From Deltaproteobacteria bacterium (lineage in GTDB: Bacteria; Desulfobacterota; Binatia; UBA9968): a stretch of DNA of 14,999 bases. Below the pieces are notes generated by a model that was given only the letters and a program-made list of their open reading frames with translations, did no database searches and was not told the origin of the DNA. Within the stretch, counting starts at the first letter, position 1. Each line of letters opens with the position of its first letter. Positions 1-6,724 of this stretch are shown here, in pieces. The stretch covers positions 1-14,999 of the forward strand of contig JACPDC010000089.1 of assembly GCA_016184235.1 (NCBI GenBank), written 5' to 3'. The position numbers and the translations under genes were made by a program.

Positions 1-1092
1 CAGCAGGTCCGAGAGGATAATTCCCGGGCACTGGAACTTATCGACCAGATTGAAGAGTTGCGGGACGGTCTTGAAGCAATCCAGGATGGTCGTGGGCGCG
101 ACGATAATCCGCGGGTAGTCTCCCTGCCCGGCGCCCATCACCTGCCAGAGATCGCCTTGCTCTGTCTTGGTGGGAACGCCGGTGGCCGGGCCGGCCCGCT
201 GGACGTCAATGCAAACGACCGGGATTTCCATCATCGCCGCCGACCCCAGGGCCTCGCTCATGAGGGCGAAGCCGCCCCCTGATGTCGCGCACATGGCGCG
301 GCAGCCGGCATGGGCGGCGCCGATGGCCATATTCATCACCCCGATTTCGTCTTCGACCTGACGCACCATGATGCCCAACTCGCGGCCGTGCCGGGCCATC
401 CAATGCAGCACTCCGGTCGACGGACTCATCGGATAGGCGCAGTAAAACCGCACTCCCGCCGCGGCCCCACCCATTGCCAGCGCCTGGTTGCCCTCGAAGA
501 ACGCGAGTTTCTTGCCGGTGTCGGGGAGCGAGAGGGGAAACGGCTTGAAATGAGCGGCGGCATAGTCGTAGCCCGCCCGAGCGACACCGACATTTTCTGT
601 GATCACCGCCTCGCCTTTTCTCTTGAACTGAATCGTCAGGATCTCTTCCAGGGGTTTGAACTCGACTCCGATCAATCGCAGCAGAGCCCCAAGGGCAATG
701 GTATTTTGGACCAGATCACCTTTGATGTTGGGGGCGAGCTCTTTGACCGAAAAAGGACAGAGCTGGACGCCGTCGGCGGCTGCTCCAGGCTTGATCTTAT
801 CGCTGTTATAGAGCACAGCCGATCCGGCTCTCATGAGCTTCAGATGCCGATCCATCGTATCCTGGTTCAGGGGAAGCAGCACCTCCAGCTTGTCGCCCAT
901 ACTGAGAACGGGCTGATCGCTGGTTCGCAGCGTGAGAAAGATATGGCCGCCGCGTATGATGGACTGGTAGGCGTTGTAGGCGTTTAGGTGAAGGCCGCGC
1001 CGCACGAAAATCCGCGCAAGAATATCTCCCGGAGTAGCAATCCCCTGACCGGCAGCGCCACCGATTCCGATGGCTAGATCGAATTTGCCCAT
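1..1092 (-). CDS. korA: 2-oxoacid:ferredoxin oxidoreductase, fused gamma/alpha subunit (KorA-like), 3' end off window
   Basis: The enzyme oxidatively decarboxylates a 2-oxoacid, probably 2-oxoglutarate, to its acyl-CoA and reduces ferredoxin in the cytoplasm. The window shows 364 residues, and the reading frame runs off position 1 without a stop; the family is usually about 550-600 residues. The first 185 or so residues are the gamma domain, opening with a glycine-rich stretch (IGGAAGQGI at about residue 10) and containing SIIRGGH. From about residue 200 the alpha/pyrimidine-binding domain follows, with GNQALAMGG, AYPMSPST (usually YPITPSS), EDEIGVMNMAIGA, ATSGGGFALM and TGVPTKTEQGDL. The start is ATG at 1090-1092, six bases after a strong GGAGGAG. 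The thiamine-binding beta subunit should lie further left, outside the window. Substrate specificity (2-oxoglutarate, pyruvate or branched-chain) cannot be read from this part, so the symbol is tentative. Confidence 0.9.
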   Translation of the reverse strand, partial: MGKFDLAIGIGGAAGQGIATPGDILARIFVRRGLHLNAYNAYQSIIRGGHIFLTLRTSDQPVLSMGDKLEVLLPLNQDTMDRHLKLMRAGSAVLYNSDKIKPGAAADGVQLCPFSVKELAPNIKGDLVQNTIALGALLRLIGVEFKPLEEILTIQFKRKGEAVITENVGVARAGYDYAAAHFKPFPLSLPDTGKKLAFFEGNQALAMGGAAAGVRFYCAYPMSPSTGVLHWMARHGRELGIMVRQVEDEIGVMNMAIGAAHAGCRAMCATSGGGFALMSEALGSAAMMEIPVVCIDVQRAGPATGVPTKTEQGDLWQVMGAGQGDYPRIIVAPTTILDCFKTVPQLFNLVDKFQCPGIILSDLL

Positions 1093-1118
1093 GGCCGATC
1101 TCCTCCGAAATTGGCTCC

Positions 1119-1136
1119 CCCGCTCCCACAAGCGGG
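1119..1136 (-). other. Small hairpin in the korA leader
   Basis: CCCGCT at 1119-1124 and AGCGGG at 1131-1136 form a perfect 6-bp stem with a six-base loop. It lies 27 bases upstream of the korA-like start, just before the Shine-Dalgarno sequence. There is no U-run after it on the minus strand, so it does not look like an intrinsic terminator. It may be an mRNA leader structure or chance. Confidence 0.3.
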
Positions 1137-1167
1137 AAACGCCATAAGAGTCCTGACTTTTTTTACC

Positions 1168-1196
1168 CTATTAGTCCTCTTCCCTTAAAGTTGCAA
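1168..1196 (-). promoter_or_regulatory. Possible sigma-70-type promoter for the korA-like gene
   Basis: On the minus strand TTGCAA (1191-1196, four of six matches to the -35 consensus) is separated by 17 bases from TAATAG (1168-1173, a poor -10). It lies in the AT-rich part of the 172-base divergent gap between the korA-like gene and the NCS2 permease, about 75 bases before the start codon. This is a pattern match only; the rest of the gap shows nothing else convincing apart from the leader hairpin. Confidence 0.25.
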
Positions 1197-1264
1197 GCTT
1201 TATTAAACCCTGCAGCGCGGCCCTGAAAAAGCAACATTGACAGCGGAGAGTTGAGACGGGTAAA

Positions 1265-2737
1265 GTGCATTCCGTGCTCCATCCCTTGTTCCGCCCCCCG
1301 TGGTTCGTGCGCAAGGATCTGGACGGCTTTTTCGGCCTGATGATCGACAATCTGATCCAGCTTATCTTGATCGTGAGCCTCTGCCGCGAGCTGATCCACC
1401 TGCCCGACTCTTACATCTTCGGACGCATCCTTCCGGGCGCCGCCGTCTCGATCCTGTTGGGAAACTTTTTTTATTCCTGGCAGGCGCGCCAACTGGCGCG
1501 CGAGACCGGCAGGGAAGATGTGACGGCGCTGCCCTACGGGATCAATACGGTGAGCCTCTTCGCCTACGTCTTTTTTATCATGCTGCCGATCTACCAGGAG
1601 ACCAAAGACCCCGTATGGGCCTGGAAGGTCGGTTTGGTCGCCTGCTTCCTCAACGGCTTTATCGAGATTCTCGGCGCCTTTATCGCGGAGAAGGTGCGGC
1701 GGACGACTCCCAGGGCCGCGCTGCTCTCCGCTCTGGCCGGCATCGCGATCACATTCATATCCATGGACTTCAGCTTCAGGATCTTTGCCCAGCCGCTGAT
1801 CGCGATGGTGCCCATGGCCCTGATTTTCCTCTCTTACTTCTCGCACCAGAGATTTCCCCTGGGGCTTCCCGGCGGGCTCGTGGCCATACTGGTCGGGACA
1901 GCCCTGGCGTGGGGATTGGGCGCGATGTCGGGAAATCCGTGGAGCGGGGGCTTCGGCCTGGCGCAGCCGGTTTTTACCGGGGACTCCCTTTGGGAGGCGC
2001 TCTGGGATCCGGAGTTTTTGAAGTACATGTCGGTGATCCTTCCCATGGGCATCTTCAACGTGGTCGGGTCGCTGCAAAACATCGAAAGCGCCGAGGCCGC
2101 GGGCGACCGCTACCGGACTTTCCCCTCGCTCATGGCCAACGGCATCGGCTCGGTGGCCGCCTCCCTTTTCGGCAGCGCCTTTCCCACGACCATCTACATC
2201 GGCCATCCGGGATGGAAGAGATTAGGCGCGCGCTCCGGTTACTCCGCGCTCAACGGGATCTTCATTACGCTCCTCTGTTTGACGGGCACGATCCAGACGG
2301 TGCTCCGCTTTATCCCGCTCGAGGCCGGCATCGGCATCCTCCTCTACATCGGGATCATCATCGTCGCCCAGTCTTTTCAGGAGACGCCCAAGGAGCACGC
2401 CCTGGCGGTGGCGGTCGGGCTCTTCCCGGCGCTGGCCGCCTGGGGGCTCCTGATGGTGGAGACGGGGTTAAAAGCCGGCGGAAAATCGCTCTATGAGGCG
2501 GGCCTCGCCCCCTTCGCGCAGAGCCTGGCGATTCACGGCATGATCTCTCTCGAACGAGGCTTTATCTTTACCTCGATGATCCTTGCGGCGATCGGGGTTT
2601 TTCTCATCGAGCGGGAATTCTTTCGTGCCGCCTTCTGGTCGCTCGCCGCGGCTGTCTTCGCCGCCATCGGGATCATCCACGCCTATGAGTTGACCCCGGG
2701 AGGAGTGGCCACCCGCTTCGGCTTCCTCTGTCGTTAG
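1265..2737 (+). CDS. NCS2/AzgA-like purine or pyrimidine permease
   Basis: This is a polytopic inner-membrane protein of 490 residues with about 12 hydrophobic segments. It resembles the xanthine/uracil (NCS2, AzgA/PbuG branch) permeases, which import nucleobases by cation symport. Recognisable stretches are TALPYGINT near residue 87, a core segment AGDRYRTFPSLMANGIGS, and FPTTIYIGHPG followed by GARSGYSALNG, which match the NCS2 half-helix signature (P-T-T-x-x-x-x-x-G ... G-x-R-S/T-G). The start is taken as GTG at 1265; the only Shine-Dalgarno-like sequence is GGAGAG at 1245-1250, which is far, and GTG at 1274 is an alternative. The last helix runs into a short tail ending TRFGFLCR, and the final 65 bases overlap the convergent deacetylase gene, so the C-terminus may be truncated. 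Substrate is not determined by sequence; purines are the best guess. Confidence 0.75.
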   Translation: MHSVLHPLFRPPWFVRKDLDGFFGLMIDNLIQLILIVSLCRELIHLPDSYIFGRILPGAAVSILLGNFFYSWQARQLARETGREDVTALPYGINTVSLFAYVFFIMLPIYQETKDPVWAWKVGLVACFLNGFIEILGAFIAEKVRRTTPRAALLSALAGIAITFISMDFSFRIFAQPLIAMVPMALIFLSYFSHQRFPLGLPGGLVAILVGTALAWGLGAMSGNPWSGGFGLAQPVFTGDSLWEALWDPEFLKYMSVILPMGIFNVVGSLQNIESAEAAGDRYRTFPSLMANGIGSVAASLFGSAFPTTIYIGHPGWKRLGARSGYSALNGIFITLLCLTGTIQTVLRFIPLEAGIGILLYIGIIIVAQSFQETPKEHALAVAVGLFPALAAWGLLMVETGLKAGGKSLYEAGLAPFAQSLAIHGMISLERGFIFTSMILAAIGVFLIEREFFRAAFWSLAAAVFAAIGIIHAYELTPGGVATRFGFLCR

Positions 2738-3569
2738 TATGCACGGCATAGCCGCCGCCTAATAATGCCGCCACCGGCACCCCGCGTTTTTTACACTCGC
2801 CGAAGACCAGCGCGTCGCGCTCCTTGAGCCCCTCGATGGTGAGTTTCAAATCTCCTAGCTGATCTCCCTCGTATGGGTCCGCCCCGGCCTGATAGAGGAC
2901 GAAATCGGGCTTGAACTTTTCCATAATGGCGGGAATCGCCTTTTCCAGATGAGCCAGATATTCCTCGTCGCCGACGCCGTTCTTCAAGTGAATATCCCAA
3001 CTGCTGTCCTGTTTCAGCGGGTAGAGATCACGCTGGTGGATGGAAAAGGTGTAAACGCTTTCGTCGTCTTTAAAGATAAACGCGGTGCCGTTCCCCTGGT
3101 GCAGGTCGCAGTCGACGACAGCGATCCGGATTCCTTTTCTCTGACTCTGGACCCTGCGCACGGCGACCGCCATGTCGTTGATGTAGCAGAACCCCTCCGC
3201 GTGATCCGGAAAGGCATGGTGGAAACCGCCCGAGAGGTTCACCGCGCAGCCTTCTCTCAAGGCCTCTTCCGATGCCCGTATGGCCCCACCGGTGGCCAGG
3301 AGGAAGGCGCGAATAATCTCCTTCGAGATGGGCAGTTCCGAAGAAAAGGTGCGCTCGGTCAAGCGGGCATGAACGAGGTCCTCGACATAGTCCCGATCAT
3401 GGACGAGAAGAAGATCGCCCGGAGATCCCGGCTCGGGCTCGATCAGTCTTCCGCCGATGACCCCGCGTTTCCGCAGCTGCTGATAGACGAGGCGGTATTT
3501 TTCTACGGGAAAAACATGCGCGCCGATATCGGCGTAGTAGCCCTCGGAATAAACGAAAACGACCGGCAC
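2673..3569 (-). CDS. Histone-deacetylase-fold zinc amidohydrolase (class IV/HDAC11-like)
   Basis: This is an arginase/deacetylase-fold hydrolase of 298 residues that would remove acyl groups from lysine, acetylpolyamine or a related amide. Key residues are visible: the His-His charge relay at 117-118 (GGFHHAFPDHAEGFCYIND), zinc ligands D155 and H157 in VDCDLHQGNG, the third zinc ligand D231 in QAGADPYEGDQLG, and the catalytic Tyr in GGGY at 274. The DLHQGNG form is typical of class IV-like members. The start is GTG at 3567-3569, overlapping the TAG of the upstream pterin-synthase homologue by one base, which suggests translational coupling. After GGGYA the protein diverges into a non-family tail (residues about 276-298) that runs antisense into the permease gene; homologues normally carry a short T-x-x-I-H-type end here. 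The catalytic core is complete. The physiological substrate is unknown. Confidence 0.85.
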   Translation of the reverse strand: MPVVFVYSEGYYADIGAHVFPVEKYRLVYQQLRKRGVIGGRLIEPEPGSPGDLLLVHDRDYVEDLVHARLTERTFSSELPISKEIIRAFLLATGGAIRASEEALREGCAVNLSGGFHHAFPDHAEGFCYINDMAVAVRRVQSQRKGIRIAVVDCDLHQGNGTAFIFKDDESVYTFSIHQRDLYPLKQDSSWDIHLKNGVGDEEYLAHLEKAIPAIMEKFKPDFVLYQAGADPYEGDQLGDLKLTIEGLKERDALVFGECKKRGVPVAALLGGGYAVHTNDRGSRSGWPLLPGSTHRRG

Positions 3570-4060
3570 TAGAACTCTCCGCGGAAAATCCCCTTTTGTC
3601 CCTTAGCCTCCTCGACGCCTACCTCGATAAAGCGCAGCCTGGCCCCGGGAAACTCCGTGCGGGTGATCTGGCGGATTTTATTGGCGATATGCTCCGCCAA
3701 CAGCTCCGTGCTGGTATTGGCAAGCGGAAGCAGAATGACGTCGCGCCGCGGCAGGATAATGCGCTGGTCCTTATAGAGAACCTGAACGCCCTTTGGGTCG
3801 CGCCGGATCCGCAGCAGCGGGCTCTCCTTCTGAATCAGGGTGCGGTGATCGAGGCTATCGCAGACTCGCTTGACCAGCGGTTTGAACGTGATGAAATCGA
3901 GCAACACTCCGGCCCTGTCCAGCTCGCCTTCCACCGCCACGGAGACCTGATAGTTGTGCCCATGAAGGGCCTCTCTCTTGCCGTCGGCGAAGATAAGGAA
4001 GTGCGCGGAGGCGAAGTTGAAATAGTCTTTCGCTACCTCGATGCTGAAGCGGCGCGGCAT
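3569..4060 (-). CDS. 6-pyruvoyl-tetrahydropterin synthase homologue, PTPS-III-like (COG0720)
   Basis: This is a T-fold zinc enzyme acting on 7,8-dihydroneopterin triphosphate. The zinc ligands are H20 (ASAHF), H33 and H35 (LHGHNY). The catalytic Asp/His pair is in SLDHRTL and the substrate-anchoring Glu in EVGVEEA. The usual catalytic Cys, four residues before HGH in QueD (CxxxHGH), is Arg here; instead Glu30 gives the ExxHGH motif known for PTPS-III. That type makes the folate precursor 6-hydroxymethyl-7,8-dihydropterin and can replace FolB. At 163 residues the length is slightly above the QueD norm, with an insertion around residues 85-105. The start ATG at 4058-4060 has no clear Shine-Dalgarno sequence. 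The gene is followed directly by the deacetylase (TAG/GTG overlap). A queuosine (QueD) role is the alternative, but the missing Cys argues against it. Confidence 0.85.
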   Translation of the reverse strand: MPRRFSIEVAKDYFNFASAHFLIFADGKREALHGHNYQVSVAVEGELDRAGVLLDFITFKPLVKRVCDSLDHRTLIQKESPLLRIRRDPKGVQVLYKDQRIILPRRDVILLPLANTSTELLAEHIANKIRQITRTEFPGARLRFIEVGVEEAKGQKGIFRGEF

Positions 4061-4068
4061 GACCGGAC

Positions 4069-4095
4069 GTTATATAAATAAGCTAATTCTTGCAA
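4069..4095 (-). promoter_or_regulatory. Possible promoter for the PTPS/deacetylase pair
   Basis: On the minus strand TATAAC (4069-4074) lies in an AT-rich stretch just 8 bases before the PTPS start, with TTGCAA at 4090-4095 upstream. The spacer is 15 bases, shorter than ideal. If real, the transcript would have almost no leader, which would fit the lack of a Shine-Dalgarno sequence at this gene. Confidence 0.25.
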
Positions 4096-4115
4096 GGAGA
4101 GGACCCCTGGTGCTT

Positions 4116-4174
4116 TCAGCAATCAGCTTTCAGCTTTTCCCTTTGAGAACTGACGGCTGACTGCTGATAGCTGA
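4116..4174. repeat. Inverted 7-base-period repeat (locus A), potential long hairpin
   Basis: TCAGC recurs at 4116, 4123 and 4130, and its complement GCTGA at 4156, 4163 and 4170, with a related ACTGA at 4149; spacing within each arm is exactly 7 bases. The arms 4116-4134 and 4156-4174 can pair at 16 of 19 positions around a 21-base loop. The array sits in the 167-base divergent gap between the PTPS gene and yqeC. It lacks a U-run, so a simple terminator role is not indicated. The rest of the gap shows only a G-rich stretch after 4176 and no convincing promoter for yqeC. Confidence 0.75.
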
Positions 4175-4227
4175 TAGCGGGGGCGGGGTCGTTTGCAAGT
4201 CGCGGGGCAAACGGTTACGTCTGGCTC

Positions 4228-4986
4228 ATGACTCTCAAAGATGCCCTTGGGCTGAAAAAGGGAGAGATGCTCTCTCTCATCGGCGCCGGCGGCAAGACCA
4301 CGACGCTCTTTTGCCTGGCGCACGAGCTTTGGGAGAAAGGGGAAAAAGTCCTCGTTACCACCACGACCAAAATGTTCAAGCCCGCGAAGCCGCACGTTCA
4401 TAAGCTTTTTCTCGCCCAAGATCTCAAAGCTCTGGTAGACGAGCTGACGAGAATTAAAGAGCCCTTGATCATCGGGGCCGGCTACGGGCTGGATGATGCA
4501 AGGAAACTCAACGGCTTGCCGCCGGAGTGGTTCGACGCTCTAAAGCACAACGGGGGGATGGACTCGATTTTGATTGAAGCCGACGGCGCCGCGATGAAAC
4601 CATTCAAGGTGCCGGCGGACTATGAGCCTCTTGTGCCGGACAGCTGTGATCTGACAGTTTGGGTTATGGGAATTAAAATTCTCGGGCAACCGCTTACGCC
4701 GCAATGGGTCCACAGGGCGGAGAGGGCAACTGCATTGCTCGGCGTGGAGCCCGGAACGCCCGTCACGGATGATCTCATTATCCGTCTGGTGGAAAATCCT
4801 CTCGGCTGCTTGAAGGGCATCCCGCCCGAGAGCCGAAAAGTCGCGCTCATCAATCAGGCGGACAGTGAGGCGGAAGTGACACAAGCCAGCGATCTCGGCC
4901 GCAGGCTGCTTCGATGTGGGTTGGAGCGAGTGGTGATTACGAGCTATCTTGACAAGGATGTGGTCAAAGAAGTGGTTACAAAGTAG
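4228..4986 (+). CDS. yqeC: YqeC family selenium-dependent molybdenum hydroxylase accessory protein
   Basis: This is a cytoplasmic P-loop protein of 252 residues from the family found beside selenium-dependent molybdenum hydroxylases and xanthine dehydrogenase clusters, where it is thought to help mature the enzyme. The nucleotide-binding loop is GAGGKTTT at about residues 19-26. TTTTKMF follows near 44-50, and the family signature IEADGAAMKPFKVP lies at 116-129. Length is normal for YqeC. The start ATG at 4228 gives the expected N-terminus (TLKDALGLKKGE before the P-loop), although no good Shine-Dalgarno sequence precedes it. The stop is followed at once by a 7-base-period array and then a mocA-like gene, so the two are very likely co-transcribed. 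The exact biochemical step is not established for the family. No molybdenum hydroxylase gene lies within the window. Confidence 0.88.
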   Translation: MTLKDALGLKKGEMLSLIGAGGKTTTLFCLAHELWEKGEKVLVTTTTKMFKPAKPHVHKLFLAQDLKALVDELTRIKEPLIIGAGYGLDDARKLNGLPPEWFDALKHNGGMDSILIEADGAAMKPFKVPADYEPLVPDSCDLTVWVMGIKILGQPLTPQWVHRAERATALLGVEPGTPVTDDLIIRLVENPLGCLKGIPPESRKVALINQADSEAEVTQASDLGRRLLRCGLERVVITSYLDKDVVKEVVTK

Positions 4987-4987
4987 A

Positions 4988-5020
4988 AGGCAACAGGCAT
5001 CAGGCAATAGGCAACAGGAA
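4988..5020 (+). repeat. 7-base-period direct repeat (locus B) between yqeC and the mocA-like gene
   Basis: AGGCA starts at 4988, 4995, 5002 and 5009, then AGGAA at 5016, giving five units at an exact 7-base step. The array begins one base after the yqeC stop. Its final unit forms AGGAAAG, which serves as the Shine-Dalgarno sequence of the mocA-like gene at 5026. It fills almost all of the 39-base gap. Confidence 0.75.
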
Positions 5021-5025
5021 AGAAG

Positions 5026-5613
5026 ATGATATCGGGGATTATTCTAGCTGCTGGTGCGTCAGAGAGAATGGGGCGGCAAAAACTCTTGCTCGATCTCAAG
5101 GGTAAGCCTGTGCTCCAGTGGACTCTTGAAGCAGCGCTCAGCTCCAGGCTCGATGAGATAGTCTGCGTGGTGCGAGAACTGAAAGAGATCCGGCAAAAGA
5201 TACCTCTGAGGCATGAAAAACTCCGCTGGGCCGTCAACGAGAGAGCCGCTGAGGGACAGAGCACTTCGATCATCGCGGGCCTCGAAGCCATCTCACCTGA
5301 GAGCGAGGCAGCCCTCTTTCTTGTCGGCGATCAACCCTTGGTTAAACCGGAGTTGATAAACGCCCTGATCGAACTGTTTCGAAAAACCGATGCGCTCATC
5401 GTCGTCCCGACATTTGCCGGCCAGAGCCGTAATCCCGTGCTCTTCCGCAACAATTTATTCCCGGAGATTCTGGAGTTAAAAGGAGACAGAGGCGCGAGAG
5501 GCCTGATCGAGAAGTATCGACAAGATTCCGCCTTCCTGGAATGGCCTGAGGAAACCCCATTTCTTGATGTGGACCGCTGGGAAGATTACGAGAGATTGAC
5601 GCGTTCGTCTTAG
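5026..5613 (+). CDS. mocA: Molybdenum cofactor cytidylyltransferase-like NTP transferase (MocA/MobA-like)
   Basis: The 195-residue protein belongs to the MobA-like nucleotidyltransferases. MocA couples CMP to molybdopterin-Mo to make the cytosine dinucleotide cofactor used by xanthine-dehydrogenase-type hydroxylases. The N-terminal nucleotide signature LAAGASERMGRQKLLL is at residues 7-22, the metal-binding GDQPLV at 101-106, and RNPVLF, which follows the sugar-phosphate binding region, at 135-140. Length matches MocA (about 190-200). The start ATG at 5026 is preceded at 5-10 bases by AGGAAAG. The gene follows yqeC by 39 bases in the same direction, which supports MocA rather than MobA (GMP transfer) or a sugar nucleotidyltransferase. 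Its stop lies only 3 bases from the stop of convergent pyrD, with no room for a dedicated terminator. Confidence 0.85.
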   Translation: MISGIILAAGASERMGRQKLLLDLKGKPVLQWTLEAALSSRLDEIVCVVRELKEIRQKIPLRHEKLRWAVNERAAEGQSTSIIAGLEAISPESEAALFLVGDQPLVKPELINALIELFRKTDALIVVPTFAGQSRNPVLFRNNLFPEILELKGDRGARGLIEKYRQDSAFLEWPEETPFLDVDRWEDYERLTRSS

Positions 5614-5616
5614 AGT

Positions 5617-6717
5617 TTAGGCTCGAGCGTCGGCCCCGACAGCCTCAGAGATATTCTTAAACCCATCCCGCTCCATCAATCTCAGCAGTCCCTGATTGAT
5701 CCGCTTCACCGCGCACGGGCCTTCATACACGAAGCCGGTAAGGATTTGCACTGCTGACGCGCCCGCCTTGATTTTCTCGTACGCATCCTCGGCGGTGAAG
5801 ATGCCGCCGACGCCGATGATCGGCAGACGGCCTTTGGTCGCCTGATAGATGTGCCGGATGACCGACGTCGCTCTCTCCCTGAGCGGCTTTCCGCTAAGAC
5901 CGCCGGGCTCATTCGCGCCAACGGTTAGCTTCTCCCTGAGAAAGGCTGTGGCATTGGTCGCGATCACGCCGGTCACCTGCTGCGACTCGAGCACATCAAT
6001 GACCTCGTCGAGCTGCTGAAAGCTCATGTCCGGATCGACTTTGACAAAGATGGGCTTCGCTCCTGGGCCCAGCTTTTGCGCCAGCTCCCGGTTTTTGGCC
6101 TGAATCGCTTGCAAAAGCTCTTTAAGAAGATTCTTTTCTTGCAGCTCCCGAAGATTAGGCGTGTTGGGCGAGCTGACGTTCAGGGTGAAAAAGTCGCCGA
6201 AAGGATAGAGCCTCTCGAACGTGAAGAGATAGTCCGCCGCCGCGTCTTTGGTCTCGACCGCCTTGGTCCTGCCGATATTGATCCCCAGGGGAATCCTCGG
6301 CCATGCGCCGCTGTCACGTATCGAATCGAGCCGGGCCCTTACCGCCTCCGCCCCCTCGTTGTTGAAGCCGAGGCGGTTGATGAGCGCCTGATCTTTAGGA
6401 AGGCGAATGAGGCGCGGCTTGGGATTTCCCGGCTGTCCCTGCGCCGTGACGGCGCCGATCTCGACGAAGCCGAAGCCGAAGGCGGGCCAGCTCCTTATCG
6501 CCTTGCCGTTTTTATCGAAGCCCCCGGCAAGCCCCACGGGGTTGGCAAAACTCAACGGCCCGATTTTGACGTGAAGCCGGCTATCGGAAACAGAGAAAAG
6601 AGGCTCTAAGACGGACGCCAGAAAACCGATTCGAGATAGAAACGAAAGAGTCTGCTCGTGGGCTTCTTCCGGATCTTTAAGAAAGAGAATCGGGCGAAGG
6701 CACTGTTTATAAATCAT
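5617..6717 (-). CDS. pyrD: Dihydroorotate dehydrogenase, class 2 (quinone-dependent)
   Basis: This enzyme is the fourth step of pyrimidine synthesis: it oxidises dihydroorotate to orotate with FMN and passes electrons to membrane quinone. The 366-residue length and an N-terminal extension (residues 1-50, with EEAHEQTLSFLSRIGF) that docks on the membrane mark class 2. Motifs are AGGFDKNG at 64-71, RLGFNNEG at 115-122, NVSSPNTPNLRELQ at 180-193 with the catalytic Ser183 (class 1 has Cys), FVKVDPD, ATNATAF, GGLSGKPL, and GVGGIFTAEDAYEKIKAGASAVQ for phosphate binding of FMN. The start is ATG at 6715-6717, only 7 bases after the stop of the upstream binding-protein gene and without a strong Shine-Dalgarno sequence, so it may be translated by coupling. 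A second ATG at 6719-6721 is followed quickly by a stop and is not used. Confidence 0.96.
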   Translation of the reverse strand: MIYKQCLRPILFLKDPEEAHEQTLSFLSRIGFLASVLEPLFSVSDSRLHVKIGPLSFANPVGLAGGFDKNGKAIRSWPAFGFGFVEIGAVTAQGQPGNPKPRLIRLPKDQALINRLGFNNEGAEAVRARLDSIRDSGAWPRIPLGINIGRTKAVETKDAAADYLFTFERLYPFGDFFTLNVSSPNTPNLRELQEKNLLKELLQAIQAKNRELAQKLGPGAKPIFVKVDPDMSFQQLDEVIDVLESQQVTGVIATNATAFLREKLTVGANEPGGLSGKPLRERATSVIRHIYQATKGRLPIIGVGGIFTAEDAYEKIKAGASAVQILTGFVYEGPCAVKRINQGLLRLMERDGFKNISEAVGADARA

Positions 6718-6724
6718 TCATCTT

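Noticed and set aside
310..987. Plus-strand open frame of 225 codons over the korA-like gene
   Set aside because: It is antisense to a continuous, motif-bearing oxidoreductase frame that runs from the window edge to 1092.
1163..2206. Long minus-strand open frame (347 codons) opposite the permease
   Set aside because: It is rich in Arg, Gly, Asp, Gln and His with no domain, as expected for an antisense shadow of a GC-rich gene; the plus-strand product has clear membrane segments and NCS2 motifs.
4116..5020. CRISPR-like array from the regular repeats
   Set aside because: Units are 7 bases with no spacers, and there are no cas genes.
5601..5640. Possible shared terminator between the convergent mocA-like gene and pyrD
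   Set aside because: Only three bases separate the stops, and the small GC stem at about 5627-5640 lies inside pyrD with no U-run.
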